From Arthrobacter sp. ISL-95 (GTDB lineage Bacteria; Actinomycetota; Actinomycetes; Actinomycetales; Micrococcaceae), in the NCBI RefSeq assembly GCF_018613695.1, contig NZ_JAGGPR010000001.1, forward strand, positions 162,313-226,312: 64,000 bases of DNA, given 5' to 3'. This document shows, piece after piece, positions 10,294-19,650 of this stretch (positions are counted from its first letter, which is position 1; each line of letters begins with the position of its first letter). Under the pieces are notes generated by a model, which had not been told where the DNA came from, searched no databases, and saw only the letters and a list, made by a program, of their open reading frames with translations. Position numbers and translations under genes: made by a program.

Positions 10294-11523
10294 GTGACTT
10301 TACCGCTGCACCATGAACACCATGGCACCCCGTCCAAGCTCCGGCTCTTCACCTCCGAATCGGTCACTGAAGGGCACCCGGACAAGATCTGCGACCAAAT
10401 CAGCGACGCCATTTTGGACGCTCTGCTGGCTGCTGATCCTGAATCCCGGGTCGCTGTTGAAACCATGGCCACTACGGGCTTGGTGCACGTGGCTGGTGAG
10501 GTTACTACCGATGCCTACGTGGAGATTCCGCAGATTGTCCGCGAGACGATCCTGGGCATTGGCTATGACTCGTCCGCAAATGGATTCGACGGCGCCCGCT
10601 GTGGTGTGTCGGTGTCCATCGGCCAACAGTCCAACGACATCGCCGGTGGCGTATTCAACTCACTTGAGGCCCGTGAAGGCCGGCAAGAGGACGACTACGA
10701 CCTCCAGGGCGCCGGCGATCAGGGAATCATGTTTGGCTATGCCAGCGATGAGACGGCGTCTTACATGCCTACCCCCATCTGGCTCGCCCACCGTTTGTCC
10801 GAACGCCTTACTGAGGTCCGCAAGAACGGCGAGTTGGCTTACCTTCGCCCGGACGGCAAGACACAGGTCACCGTAGGTTACGACGGCGATCGGCCGGTTT
10901 CCGTGGAAACTGTGGTCATCTCCAGCCAGCACGCTGAAGAGGCCAGCCTTGAGCAGCTTCGCGCGGACTTGGCCAGCTACGTGATCGACCCCGTCATGTC
11001 AGCCTCCAACCTGGATATCTCACACACCGCAAACATCCTCAACCCTGCAGGCGCCTTCGTCATCGGCGGTCCCGTAGGGGACGCCGGGCTCACAGGACGC
11101 AAGATCATCGTGGACACTTACGGGGGATTTTCCCGCCACGGCGGTGGCGCATTCTCCGGTAAGGATCCGTCCAAGGTGGACCGTTCAGCGGCTTATGCCA
11201 TGCGCTGGGTCGCCAAGAACGTGGTGGCCGCCGGACTGGCCAAGCGGGCTGAGATTCAAATTGCCTACGCCATCGGCCAGGCACGCCCGGTTGGAACGTA
11301 CGTTGAGACCTTCGGCACGGAAACCGTTGATCCGGCCCGCATTAGCGAAGCCATCGATGAACTGTTCGACCTTCGTCCGCGCGCCATCATTGATGCGCTT
11401 GATCTCAAACGGCCCATTTACGCAAAGACGGCGGCCCACGGTCACTTTGGTCGCGACGACCCCGATTTCACGTGGGAACGCCTGGACCGGGTGGCCGACC
11501 TGAAGGAATACTTCAACGCCTGA
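10294..11523 (+). CDS. metK: S-adenosylmethionine synthetase
   Basis: MetK makes SAM from methionine and ATP in the cytosol. Its signatures are [20 protein letters not shown] near residue 27, the [12 protein letters not shown] hexapeptide region near residue 140, and [19 protein letters not shown] near residue 285. The 409-residue length is normal. GTG at 10294 is preceded by AAGGTGG. The 78-base leader is too short and shows no recognisable SAM riboswitch, so I do not propose one. Confidence 0.96.
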   Translation: MTLPLHHEHHGTPSKLRLFTSESVTEGHPDKICDQISDAILDALLAADPESRVAVETMATTGLVHVAGEVTTDAYVEIPQIVRETILGIGYDSSANGFDGARCGVSVSIGQQSNDIAGGVFNSLEAREGRQEDDYDLQGAGDQGIMFGYASDETASYMPTPIWLAHRLSERLTEVRKNGELAYLRPDGKTQVTVGYDGDRPVSVETVVISSQHAEEASLEQLRADLASYVIDPVMSASNLDISHTANILNPAGAFVIGGPVGDAGLTGRKIIVDTYGGFSRHGGGAFSGKDPSKVDRSAAYAMRWVAKNVVAAGLAKRAEIQIAYAIGQARPVGTYVETFGTETVDPARISEAIDELFDLRPRAIIDALDLKRPIYAKTAAHGHFGRDDPDFTWERLDRVADLKEYFNA

Positions 11524-11607
11524 CCCTTGGACACCGGTTGGGCGGCGGACGCATCAACCCTGCGTTGTTGTAATGTCAGTGGCCCATGATTGGCTGGTGC
11601 CAGAGAG

Positions 11608-11640
11608 ATGCCCGCGGCGGGTCAATCCCGCTGCGGGCAT
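11608..11640 (+). terminator. Hairpin after metK
   Basis: ATGCCCGC-G-GCGGG pairs with CCCGC-T-GCGGGCAT around a five-base loop (tcaat), a 14-bp stem with one G-T wobble. No T-run follows, as is common for high-G+C terminators. It lies between metK and the probable priA start, so it may limit read-through into priA. Confidence 0.55.
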
Positions 11641-11693
11641 TCCAGGTTAAGAATGCGTGGTGCTTTTCCGCGCCAGAGGTGGAGGTGAAGTGC

Positions 11694-13775
11694 TTGGCAG
11701 GTCACGATGCCCAGCCGTCGTTGCTGCAGGGCTTTCCGGATCGCGCGCCGATCAACGGTCCGCCACTTGCGGCTGAAAATCCGGTGGCGAGGGTGGTGCT
11801 CGAGTCGTCCCTGCCCCATTTGGACCGGCCATTCGACTACAGCGTTCCAGCTGAACTCGCGGAGGTGGCTGCGCCCGGCGTCCGGGTTAAGGTCAAATTC
11901 AACGGCCAGGAGCTCAACGGCTACATCATTGAAAGGCGCGCAGACTCGGATGCTGCGGCACCGCTGAGCACCCTGCACAAAGTGGTCTCACCGGTTGCGG
12001 TCCTCACCCCGGCCGCTATGGAGTTGGCCGGTACCGTAGCTGCCCGGTACGCCGGAACCCTCAGCGATGTCCTTCGAACGGCAATTCCTCCGCGGGTGGC
12101 CAAGGTGGAGAAGGAGCTGCTGGCCGGAGAGTTGGACGCGGGTGTTGTTGACCTGAAACCGGACACGGATGCCCGCGCGTGGGCTTCTTACGGCAATGGC
12201 GAGCCGTATCTGCAGCACCTCGCTAACGGCGGTTCCCCCAAAGCTGTCCTCACTGCTCTCCAGGGATTCGGCCCTGATGGTTGGCCGGCCCTGGTAGCTT
12301 CGGCCGTTGCCACGGTTCGTTCTTCGGGACGCGGCGCGGTGGTGGTGGTGCCGGACTATCGTGATCTTGAGCAGTTGGAAAGGGCGCTGGGCAATGTCCT
12401 GCCCGCATCCGACGTTGCCCGGCTAACGGCCGATGACGGACAAACTCCCCGCTACAGGAACTTTCTCAGGCTTCTTAGCGGTGCGGCGGGAGTAGCGATC
12501 GGCACTCGCTCGGCGGCCTATGCTCCGGTTCGCGATCTTGGTCTGGTGATCTGCTGGGACGACGGCGACGACCTCCACATCGAGCAACGGGCTCCTTATG
12601 CGCACACCAGGGAAGTCCTGCTGTTGCGCGCCGAGCAGGAGAACGCTGCTTGTCTCATGGCCTCGCACAACCGAAGCACCGAACTCCAACGCCTTGTTGA
12701 GATGCAGTGGGCAGTTCCGATTGAAGCACCGCGAAGTACTGTCCGCGCCACAACGCCCAGGCTTCTCAACACCGCCGACAGTTTCGAACAAGAACGTGAC
12801 CCACTGGCGCGTATTGCGCGTTTGCCGGGTGCGGCGTGGCGGGCAGCCAAAGAGGGCCTGGAGCGGGGTCCTGTCCTGGTCCAGGTGGCCCGGGCCGGAT
12901 ATGCCCCGTCTTTAGTGTGCGAGACATGCCGCGAATTGGCGCGCTGCAACGCCTGCCAGGGGCCTCTGGCCGTGTCCAGCAGTTCGGCCATGCCCGCTTG
13001 CCGGTGGTGCTCCACGCCCGCGCCGCAATGGCGCTGCGCTCACTGCAGCGGAACACGACTGCGCCGGGGAGCGGCAGGCGTCATGCGGACGGCAGAGGAG
13101 TTGGGGCGGGCTTTCCCGGGCAAAGCGGTGGTGACCTCTTCCGGTGAACACATCAAGGCAACTGTTTCTGATGCTCCCGCCCTGGTGGTCGCTACGGTGG
13201 GCGCTGAGCCTGTTGCACCAAACGGTTACGCGGCAGCCCTGTTACTGGACGGCAACTCGTTGCTCCGGCGCGAGAACCTGCGCGCAGGGGAGGACACTGT
13301 CCGCCGGTGGTTCAACGCCGCATCCCTCGTGAAGCCGGCCAGCCAAGGTGGACTCGTGGTCATTACAGCCGACGATACCGCGGCTACGGGAGCACTGTTG
13401 CGGTGGGATGCTGCCGGCTTCGCCTCACGTGAACTGGCGCTTCGAAAGGAATTGCAGCTGCCCCCGGCAGTCCGCGTGGCTTCCGTGACCGGTTCCAGGG
13501 CCGACGTCGTGCATTTCAGCGACGCTCTGGAGGCCAGCGCCGCGCTGGGCTCGGTAGCAAAGCTCCGCAAAGCCGGGCCCGCGCCGGTTCAGTTGTTCGG
13601 CGGTGCCCAATCGTCAGCCGCTGATATCGATGCAGAGGTCAGGACGCTCTACTTCATTCCTTACGCAGACGCTGCGGAGACCACCCGTGCCATGCGGGCT
13701 GTGAAGGTGGCCAGTGCCGCCAAGCGCACGTCGGGCCCGGTGCAGTTGCGGATGGACGGAGTAGACGTCCTCTGA
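11694..13775 (+). CDS. priA: Primosomal protein N' (PriA-like), degenerate helicase
   Basis: This protein resembles the replication restart factor PriA, but the ATPase core is degraded. The N-terminal DNA-binding domain is present (ARVVLESSLPHLDRPFDYSVP, then GVRVKVKFNGQELNGYIIER). The central Cys-rich zinc region is also present (CETCRELARCNACQGPL, then CRWCSTP and CAHCSG). However, no GxGKT Walker A can be found where the helicase domain should start, and the DEAH box is replaced by CWDDGDD. Actinobacterial PriA proteins are known to lack helicase motifs. GGAGGT seven bases before TTG 11694 makes that start likely (693 residues); the frame stays open to 11586 and crosses the hairpin. Confidence 0.85.
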   Translation: MAGHDAQPSLLQGFPDRAPINGPPLAAENPVARVVLESSLPHLDRPFDYSVPAELAEVAAPGVRVKVKFNGQELNGYIIERRADSDAAAPLSTLHKVVSPVAVLTPAAMELAGTVAARYAGTLSDVLRTAIPPRVAKVEKELLAGELDAGVVDLKPDTDARAWASYGNGEPYLQHLANGGSPKAVLTALQGFGPDGWPALVASAVATVRSSGRGAVVVVPDYRDLEQLERALGNVLPASDVARLTADDGQTPRYRNFLRLLSGAAGVAIGTRSAAYAPVRDLGLVICWDDGDDLHIEQRAPYAHTREVLLLRAEQENAACLMASHNRSTELQRLVEMQWAVPIEAPRSTVRATTPRLLNTADSFEQERDPLARIARLPGAAWRAAKEGLERGPVLVQVARAGYAPSLVCETCRELARCNACQGPLAVSSSSAMPACRWCSTPAPQWRCAHCSGTRLRRGAAGVMRTAEELGRAFPGKAVVTSSGEHIKATVSDAPALVVATVGAEPVAPNGYAAALLLDGNSLLRRENLRAGEDTVRRWFNAASLVKPASQGGLVVITADDTAATGALLRWDAAGFASRELALRKELQLPPAVRVASVTGSRADVVHFSDALEASAALGSVAKLRKAGPAPVQLFGGAQSSAADIDAEVRTLYFIPYADAAETTRAMRAVKVASAAKRTSGPVQLRMDGVDVL

Positions 13776-13793
13776 CCCTGGCTGTGCCCTCGG

Positions 13794-14876
13794 CTACGCC
13801 TTTCGTCGACGCTGAGACACCACTTCTTCGGCTGCGGCAAGGAGCTGCCGTGCCGATTCGTCCCAGTTGAATTTTGCAGCGCGTTCCACAGATGTTCGGG
13901 AGCGCTCCCGCCAGAGGGAATCCTCGCCCAGTGCAGTCACAGCCGCCGCGAATTCCGCCGGCGATTCAGGGTGAACGTAGCTGACGGCTTCGCCTCCGAC
14001 CTCACGGAAGATGGGAATGTCACTTGCGATTACGGGCGTACCCAAGGCCATGGCCTCAACAAGCGGCAATCCATATCCCTCAGCACGTGAAAGGCTGACC
14101 AGTGCGGTGGCCCTCAGCAGGAGTTCGTCGTATTCCGCATCAGTGACACCGTTGTGAAACACCACCTTGGCTCGGTCGGGAACCAAGGCCTCCAATTCAG
14201 CTTTGCGTTGGGGGGTGATCCGGCTGAGCAAGTGCAGGGTGTATTCGTGCAGGCCGGACATGCCCCGGATCATGGTTTCGACGTTCTTGTAGGGCATGAA
14301 CGAACCCATGTAGAGGATGGACTTGTCTGCGCCTGCTTCAGGGTCTCGAGGTGTTTGACCGGGTTGGGGTGCGTTCCCCACAATTCGAACGGGACGCTTC
14401 GTCAGTGCGTACTTGGCCATGAGGGCTTCAGTGGTGTGGCTGATGGTAGCCACGATGTCGGCGCGGTTGAGCAGGAGCCGCTGTGGCCAGAACGCCTTGT
14501 GGTAGAGCCTCCACAGCAGGCGGACGGGGGCGGGCAGGAAGCCCGGGGGTGTCGGGTGTTCGTAGTAAATGAGGTCATGAAGGGTGAGAACCAGCCCGTA
14601 TTTGCGGCCGAAGGTGCCCATGGTCTGCATGGGGCAGACCACCACGTCAGCACCAACGGGGTTGACCTTGCGGGCCACGAACAATTCCAAAGGTGACAGC
14701 GGGCTGTTGACCATGACGTGCGGGACGTCAGGGAGAAGGGCCAGTTGGCGCTTGTCGCTGATCAGCATGGTGACGTCGGCGATTTTTGACGTTGCGGCTA
14801 TGAGGCTGGAACCGTAGCGGCTGATGCCATCGTGATGGTCCGTTCGGGTAAAGCGGGCGTCGATGACGATTTTCAC
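13794..14876 (-). CDS. Glycosyltransferase family 4 (GT-B fold)
   Basis: This 360-residue protein resembles retaining GT4 transferases. The C-terminal donor-binding half includes SILYMGSFMPYKNVETMI, followed by SLSRAEGYGLPLVEAMALGTP, the EX7E motif of the family. The N-terminal acceptor half begins KIVIDARFTRTDHHDGISRYG. No signal peptide or membrane helix is seen, so it probably acts on the cytosolic face. The GTG start overlaps the upstream hydrolase stop by four bases (GTGA). The sugar donor and acceptor cannot be read from sequence. Confidence 0.85.
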   Translation of the reverse strand: MKIVIDARFTRTDHHDGISRYGSSLIAATSKIADVTMLISDKRQLALLPDVPHVMVNSPLSPLELFVARKVNPVGADVVVCPMQTMGTFGRKYGLVLTLHDLIYYEHPTPPGFLPAPVRLLWRLYHKAFWPQRLLLNRADIVATISHTTEALMAKYALTKRPVRIVGNAPQPGQTPRDPEAGADKSILYMGSFMPYKNVETMIRGMSGLHEYTLHLLSRITPQRKAELEALVPDRAKVVFHNGVTDAEYDELLLRATALVSLSRAEGYGLPLVEAMALGTPVIASDIPIFREVGGEAVSYVHPESPAEFAAAVTALGEDSLWRERSRTSVERAAKFNWDESARQLLAAAEEVVSQRRRKA

Positions 14877-15817
14877 GCGGGATGTTCCTCCAGGAAGGTA
14901 CGGATTGCTTCTGCGGCCGGAACCGGCGTCTCGTAGTGGATGAGATGCCCGACGTCGGGAATCACTTCCAGCTTTGCCTCGGGTAGGCGTTTCATGAGTT
15001 TGTGCTGGTTGGGAAGGGTGGCGATCTCATCTTTTTCGCCGGCAATGAGCAACACGGGGAGCGCTAATTGCTCAGCGACTTCAGCTACGTTGCCCGAGAC
15101 GGAAGCCTTGAACGATTCGAGCAGGCTCTTCCTGTCTGCGAAGGCACTGAAATAGGCGTCGTGCTGGCCGTGGATGAAACGGCGCAGGTTTTTGTCCTTG
15201 GTCTTGGCCATGGTGATGCTCATGATGCGAACGATCACCCGGTTGCGAAGGACCGCCAGTCCCAGCGCGCGGGGAAGTTTGGCGGACACTTGGTAATACA
15301 GCACCGCAAGCTTTGTCATGATGCCCTTGGGACCCTCCAGAGCCGGGGCGGCGATCGGGTTGATGAGGACCAGCGGGTAGACGGCTCCCGGATTCGCGGC
15401 GGCAAAGTGGCTGGTAACGATTGAGCCAAAGGAGTGACCCAGAAGGACAGTCTTGTTATCCAAACCGAGCGCGGCCATGAAACCGGAGATGAACTTCCCA
15501 TAGCGTTCAACGGTGTGTTCGTCCTCGACGAAGGGTTCCGAGCTCCCGAAGGCGGGCAGGTCCGGCATGATGATGCGCATTTCCGGAAGGTGATCGGCGA
15601 CGCGCAGCAATCCATGGTGGTCTCCCCGGAAGCCATGGATGACCAGAACGGTGCGGGTCATGGGAGTGACGCTGACAGGCCGGTACGTCCAGTAGGCTAC
15701 GTTGCTGCCGTCCACATCGACGTCGGAGGCGCTCGTCCGCCCCCGCAGCCCCGTGCTGAAGAAGTCGTTGGTGGCCTCTACACCCTTGGTGGAGTGTTCG
15801 GTGTCCACGTTGTCCAT
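14873..15817 (-). CDS. Alpha/beta hydrolase
   Basis: This is a 314-residue cytosolic hydrolase of the alpha/beta fold. The nucleophile elbow is GHSFGS near residue 130, the oxyanion segment VLVIHGFRGDHHG is near residue 56, and the probable acid and base are the Asp in GEKDEIATLP and the His in VGHLIHYE. Its ribosome-binding site overlaps the stop of the aldo/keto reductase upstream, and it overlaps the glycosyltransferase by four bases, so the three are probably one transcript. The substrate is unknown. Confidence 0.82.
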   Translation of the reverse strand: MDNVDTEHSTKGVEATNDFFSTGLRGRTSASDVDVDGSNVAYWTYRPVSVTPMTRTVLVIHGFRGDHHGLLRVADHLPEMRIIMPDLPAFGSSEPFVEDEHTVERYGKFISGFMAALGLDNKTVLLGHSFGSIVTSHFAAANPGAVYPLVLINPIAAPALEGPKGIMTKLAVLYYQVSAKLPRALGLAVLRNRVIVRIMSITMAKTKDKNLRRFIHGQHDAYFSAFADRKSLLESFKASVSGNVAEVAEQLALPVLLIAGEKDEIATLPNQHKLMKRLPEAKLEVIPDVGHLIHYETPVPAAEAIRTFLEEHPA

Positions 15818-15827
15818 ACGTTGGTCC

Positions 15828-16724
15828 CTACTTCACGTTGTCCGGGTGTGATCCCGTCCGATGATGGCGTTCGAGTGCTGCGATGCCGTCCATGTCCGCG
15901 CCCTCCAGGTCGAAATCGAAGACGGCGAAGTTTTCCTTGATCCGTCCCGCTGTGCTCGCTTTGGGGATGACCAGATTTCCCAACTGAAGATGCCACCGCA
16001 GAATGATCTGGGCCGGAGTCCGGCTGTACTTTTCGGACAGCGAGAGGATTGCCGGGTCCTCCAGCACCTGCCCGCGGCCAAGGGGGCTCCATGCCTCGGT
16101 GCGGATTCCGAGTTGCTCGTGCAAAGTCCGCAATCTGGTCTGCTGCAGCCAAGGGTGCAGTTCAATCTGGTTGACCGCAGGAACAACCTCGGCCTTTTGC
16201 ATCAGCTGGTCGAGATGGTCGGGCTGGAAGTTGGAAACGCCGATGGCCCGCACCTTTCCCTCCCTGTAAAGGGTTTCCATGGCCTTATAGCTTTCGGCGA
16301 ACAATCCCCGTCCGGCACACGGCCAATGAATCAGGTAGAGGTCCACGTAGTCGAGTCCAAGGTTTGCCATGGATGTGTCAAAGGCTCGCAGCGTTGCATC
16401 GTAGCCCTGGTCATCGTTCCAGACCTTGGTGGTTACGAAGACGTCCTCACGTGCGAGTGCGTGCACAGATTCGCCGGAGCCGCCGGTGCCTCTGTTGGCT
16501 TCGGCGGCGTCGCCGATTGCGCCGCCCAATGCCCGGCCCACACCTACCTCGTTGCCGTACATAGCTGCTGTATCGAATCTCCGGTAGCCTTCGCCGAGTG
16601 CCGTGGCGACCAATGCTTCTGCGTCCTTGGCGGGAACTTTATAGAGTCCGTATCCCATGCGGTCCATCTGTACGCCATTGTTCAGCGCCAACGTGTTTGA
16701 TGTCAGCTCGGAAGGGGATCTCAT
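15828..16724 (-). CDS. Aldo/keto reductase (AKR5-like)
   Basis: This is an NADPH-dependent carbonyl reductase of the TIM-barrel AKR family. The catalytic tetrad is readable: Asp in RRFDTAAMYGNE, Tyr in the same motif, Lys in VTTKVWND and His in LIHWPC. Later motifs (AIGVSNFQPDHLDQL and IPKASTAGRIKENF) shape the cofactor site. It most resembles 2,5-diketo-D-gluconate reductase-like proteins. I place the start at the ATG opening MRSPSELT (298 residues), preceded by GGGTAGAG. Nine more codons to a GTG at 16751 are possible. It lies 8 to 35 bases downstream of the SorC regulator. Confidence 0.88.
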   Translation of the reverse strand: MRSPSELTSNTLALNNGVQMDRMGYGLYKVPAKDAEALVATALGEGYRRFDTAAMYGNEVGVGRALGGAIGDAAEANRGTGGSGESVHALAREDVFVTTKVWNDDQGYDATLRAFDTSMANLGLDYVDLYLIHWPCAGRGLFAESYKAMETLYREGKVRAIGVSNFQPDHLDQLMQKAEVVPAVNQIELHPWLQQTRLRTLHEQLGIRTEAWSPLGRGQVLEDPAILSLSEKYSRTPAQIILRWHLQLGNLVIPKASTAGRIKENFAVFDFDLEGADMDGIAALERHHRTGSHPDNVK

Positions 16725-16758
16725 AGCAACGACTCTACCCATTCCTTGCACGATTGCT

Positions 16759-17721
16759 TCAGGAATGGCCGTTGAAACTCACCAGGCGTCGGGCTGAGGC
16801 TTCGTCCAGAATAAGGTCTGTTGCCAGTCCCGCTGCCAGAGCTCCCTGGAGGCCGTTGATCTTGGACGCTCCTGATACCACGCAGATCCGGCGCCTGACT
16901 TGACGCAACTGTTCATGGCTGGGACCGGTTGACCTTGCATTCAGGGTGATGCCGTCCGAGGACCCGTCACTCCGGAAGAAGACCGTTGCAACGTCACCCA
17001 CGACGTCGTCGGCCGCCAGCATGGTGAGGTCATGTTCATCGAGGTAACCACCGGCGTAGACATGGCTCGGGTAGTCCGAATCCACCGATCCGACGCCGAA
17101 GATGGCGATGCTCATCCGATCCTGCAAGTCCAGTATGCGTTGAACGCTGCGCTCATTCCACATTGCCGTCTTGGTGGAGGCATGATCAAAAAACGCCGGA
17201 ACGGGGAACTGCTCCACGCGCGCACCGTAGGCGCTCCCGAAGCGCCGCATGATGTCACTGGCATAGGTAATGCCGGTGGTTTGCATGTTTCCGGCGCCGT
17301 TGAGCTGAACCACAATGCTGTCGTGGGTCACCTTGCGGGTGAGGTGCCGGCTGACCGCGCTGAGTGTCGCGCCCCAGGCCACGCCGATGATGGCATTCGA
17401 GTCCACCAAGGGCCCGATTGTTCGTGCAGCCTGCATGGCTACGCGGTCCAAGGTCTCGGCCTCGTTGAGAGTATCCAGAACCGGAACCACGTGGACGTCC
17501 ACGCCGTACTGGTTCCGGATCTGGCTTTCCAGCTCAGGGCCGGTATCAAAGGGACTTCGAATCTGGATCTGAACCAAGCCTGTTTCCCTTGCGGAAGACA
17601 ACAGCCTGGACACCGTGGACCTGGACGTCCGGAGTTCCCGGGCAATCGCATCCATGGTCAGGTCCTGCAGGTAATACATCTGTGCAGCCCGGAGCGCATC
17701 CGAGTGACGTGATCGTGCCAT
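16759..17721 (-). CDS. SorC-family transcriptional regulator
   Basis: This 320-residue regulator has an N-terminal helix-turn-helix (about residues 18-50, TMDAIARELRTSRSTVSRLL) and a SorC-type sugar-phosphate-binding domain. That domain includes VAWGATLSAVSRHL and the terminal GLATDLILDEASARRLV. Family members bind phosphorylated sugars and control nearby carbohydrate genes. It heads the minus-strand operon of reductase, hydrolase and glycosyltransferase and is divergent from glpD. The ATG at 17721 has AAGGA upstream. A perfect inverted repeat just upstream may be its operator. Confidence 0.88.
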   Translation of the reverse strand: MARSRHSDALRAAQMYYLQDLTMDAIARELRTSRSTVSRLLSSARETGLVQIQIRSPFDTGPELESQIRNQYGVDVHVVPVLDTLNEAETLDRVAMQAARTIGPLVDSNAIIGVAWGATLSAVSRHLTRKVTHDSIVVQLNGAGNMQTTGITYASDIMRRFGSAYGARVEQFPVPAFFDHASTKTAMWNERSVQRILDLQDRMSIAIFGVGSVDSDYPSHVYAGGYLDEHDLTMLAADDVVGDVATVFFRSDGSSDGITLNARSTGPSHEQLRQVRRRICVVSGASKINGLQGALAAGLATDLILDEASARRLVSFNGHS

Positions 17722-17734
17722 CTCATTTCCTTAC

Positions 17735-17748
17735 TGCACGTTTGTGCA
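17735..17748. promoter_or_regulatory. Inverted repeat, candidate SorC operator
   Basis: TGCAC-GTTT-GTGCA is a perfect 5-bp inverted repeat with a four-base spacer. It lies in the 122-base divergent region between the SorC regulator and glpD, six bases upstream of the TTGACT hexamer of the proposed glpD promoter and 14 bases before the regulator's start. Binding here could affect both directions. The assignment to the SorC protein rests on position only. Confidence 0.45.
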
Positions 17749-17754
17749 TATAGC

Positions 17755-17783
17755 TTGACTCCATTTTCCACCTTCGCAAGATT
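17755..17783 (+). promoter_or_regulatory. Candidate glpD promoter
   Basis: TTGACT (17755-17760) and AAGATT (17778-17783) are separated by 17 bases, an acceptable sigma-70 type spacing. The -10 match is weak (three of six). The start codon of glpD is about 60 bases downstream. Confidence 0.4.
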
Positions 17784-17843
17784 AGTGGTGAACGGTGCAG
17801 CAGCGAGTGGCGCGGCGCACGAACCAAGCCCAAGGGAGCAGTT

Positions 17844-19625
17844 TTGGGACACAACAAGATTTCCGGTACCTCACAGCAAACTCAGCGCGACTCCGTGGTT
17901 GCCCTGCAGGAGAGGCCTTCGGCCAAGGTACTCATCATCGGCGGGGGCATCAATGGTGTGGGAACGTTCCGCGATCTCGCCCTGCAAGGCGTGGACGTGG
18001 CACTTGTTGAACGCGGTGACTACTGCCAAGGCGCCAGCGGAGCGTCGTCCCACATGATTCATGGCGGCATCCGATACCTGGAGAACGGTGAGTTCCGCCT
18101 GGTTCAGGAATCCGTGGTTGAGCGCAACAGGCTCCTGCGGATCGCTCCGCACTACGTGAAGCCACTGCAGACCACCATTCCGATCTTCAGCACGTTCTCC
18201 GGCATCCTCTCCGCACCCATGCGCTTCCTCACCCACAAACAGGGCAAGCCCAAGGAACGCGGCGCGTTTCTCATCAAGGTCGGTTTGAGCATGTACGACT
18301 TCTTCTCCCGCGACGGCGGCAGCGTACCCCGCCACCAATTCCGGGGCCGTACCAGGGCCCTGGCCGAGCTTCCCAAGCTTCACTCCGGAATCAAGTACGC
18401 GGCTACCTATTTTGATGCTTCCGTTCACAACCCGGAACGCCTCACCCTCGACGTCCTGCAGGATGGTGAGAAAGCAGGCCGCGGCGGTGGACTGCCGGGA
18501 GGGAGCGCCCGAGCCAGCAATTACGTGTCGCTCGTGTCCATGGGCTCGGACGGAGTCCGGCTCCGCGATGAACTGACCGGCAAGGAATTCGACTTCCAGG
18601 CTGACGTCATCGTCAACACCACCGGTGCCTGGGTAGACCTCACCAACCAGGCCATGGGAGCGGTCAGCAAGTTCATGGGCGGCACCAAGGGATCGCACAT
18701 CGTCCTGGACCACCCTGAACTGCTTGCTGCCTGCAACGGCCGGGAAATCTTCTTCGAGCACACTGATGGCCGCATCGTCCTGATCTACCCCATGGGAGAC
18801 CGTGTGCTGGTTGGAACCACGGACGTGGACGCTGACATGTCACAAGACGCCGTCTGCACAGAGGAAGAAATCGACTACTTCTTCGATCTCGTTGGCCATG
18901 TCTTCCCCACCATCAAGGTGGAACGCGAACAGATCGTCTACAGCTTCGCCGGTGTTCGGCCCCTGCCGCGCCACGACGAGACCCAGCCCGGATTCGTCTC
19001 ACGCGACTACCGCATCGAACGCAGCGTCCGTACCGGCAGCGACTCGGTGGCGACGCCAGGCGGCAAGGCCGCCGTCGTCCTCAGCTTGGTGGGTGGTAAA
19101 TGGACCACGTTCCGCGCCTTGGCCGAGCACATGACCAACGACGTCCTCGGCGAACTGGGGCTGGAACGCAAAGTCTCGACGGCGAAACTCGCCATTGGCG
19201 GTGGCGCCGGCTTCCCTGCCACTGAACAAGGGGAACAGGAATGGATCAAGAAGCACATGGGGCCGGGCCTGGACGCTGACCGGGTAGCTGTCCTGCTGAC
19301 CCGGTACGGAACCAGGGCAGAGGACGTCATCAACTACCTCAACGCCGGACACGACGCTCCGCTGCGCTCCACCCGCGAACTGAGCGTCCGGGAATTGGCT
19401 TTCATGGCCGAGCACGAGCAAATCGGGCATTTGGTGGATGTCCTCATCCGCAGGACCTCGCTCGCGTTCCGTGGCCTGGTTACCGGCGAGTTGCTCAATG
19501 AGATTGCCGCGGCGTTGGCAGAACCGCTGGGTTGGGACGCTGCTGCCCGCGAGGCAGAAATCCGCCACGCCCAAGAAGTGTTGCAGCGCTTCCACAAGGT
19601 TGACGTGCACAGTCTCGTAGCCTGA
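17844..19625 (+). CDS. glpD: Glycerol-3-phosphate dehydrogenase, FAD-dependent
   Basis: This membrane-associated flavoenzyme oxidises glycerol 3-phosphate to dihydroxyacetone phosphate and passes electrons to the quinone pool. The FAD-binding motif VLIIGGGINGVGTFRDLALQ starts near residue 30, followed by the family signature GASGASSHMIHGGIRYLE and further motifs IVLIYPMGDRVLVGTTDVD and AVVLSLVGGKWTTFRALAE. The C-terminal GlpO/GlpD helical domain is complete (593 residues). TTG at 17844 has AGGGAG at good spacing. Downstream genes glpF and glpK complete glycerol uptake and activation. Confidence 0.95.
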   Translation: MGHNKISGTSQQTQRDSVVALQERPSAKVLIIGGGINGVGTFRDLALQGVDVALVERGDYCQGASGASSHMIHGGIRYLENGEFRLVQESVVERNRLLRIAPHYVKPLQTTIPIFSTFSGILSAPMRFLTHKQGKPKERGAFLIKVGLSMYDFFSRDGGSVPRHQFRGRTRALAELPKLHSGIKYAATYFDASVHNPERLTLDVLQDGEKAGRGGGLPGGSARASNYVSLVSMGSDGVRLRDELTGKEFDFQADVIVNTTGAWVDLTNQAMGAVSKFMGGTKGSHIVLDHPELLAACNGREIFFEHTDGRIVLIYPMGDRVLVGTTDVDADMSQDAVCTEEEIDYFFDLVGHVFPTIKVEREQIVYSFAGVRPLPRHDETQPGFVSRDYRIERSVRTGSDSVATPGGKAAVVLSLVGGKWTTFRALAEHMTNDVLGELGLERKVSTAKLAIGGGAGFPATEQGEQEWIKKHMGPGLDADRVAVLLTRYGTRAEDVINYLNAGHDAPLRSTRELSVRELAFMAEHEQIGHLVDVLIRRTSLAFRGLVTGELLNEIAAALAEPLGWDAAAREAEIRHAQEVLQRFHKVDVHSLVA

Positions 19626-19650
19626 GCTCAAGCAGCGGAAAACAGCTTGA

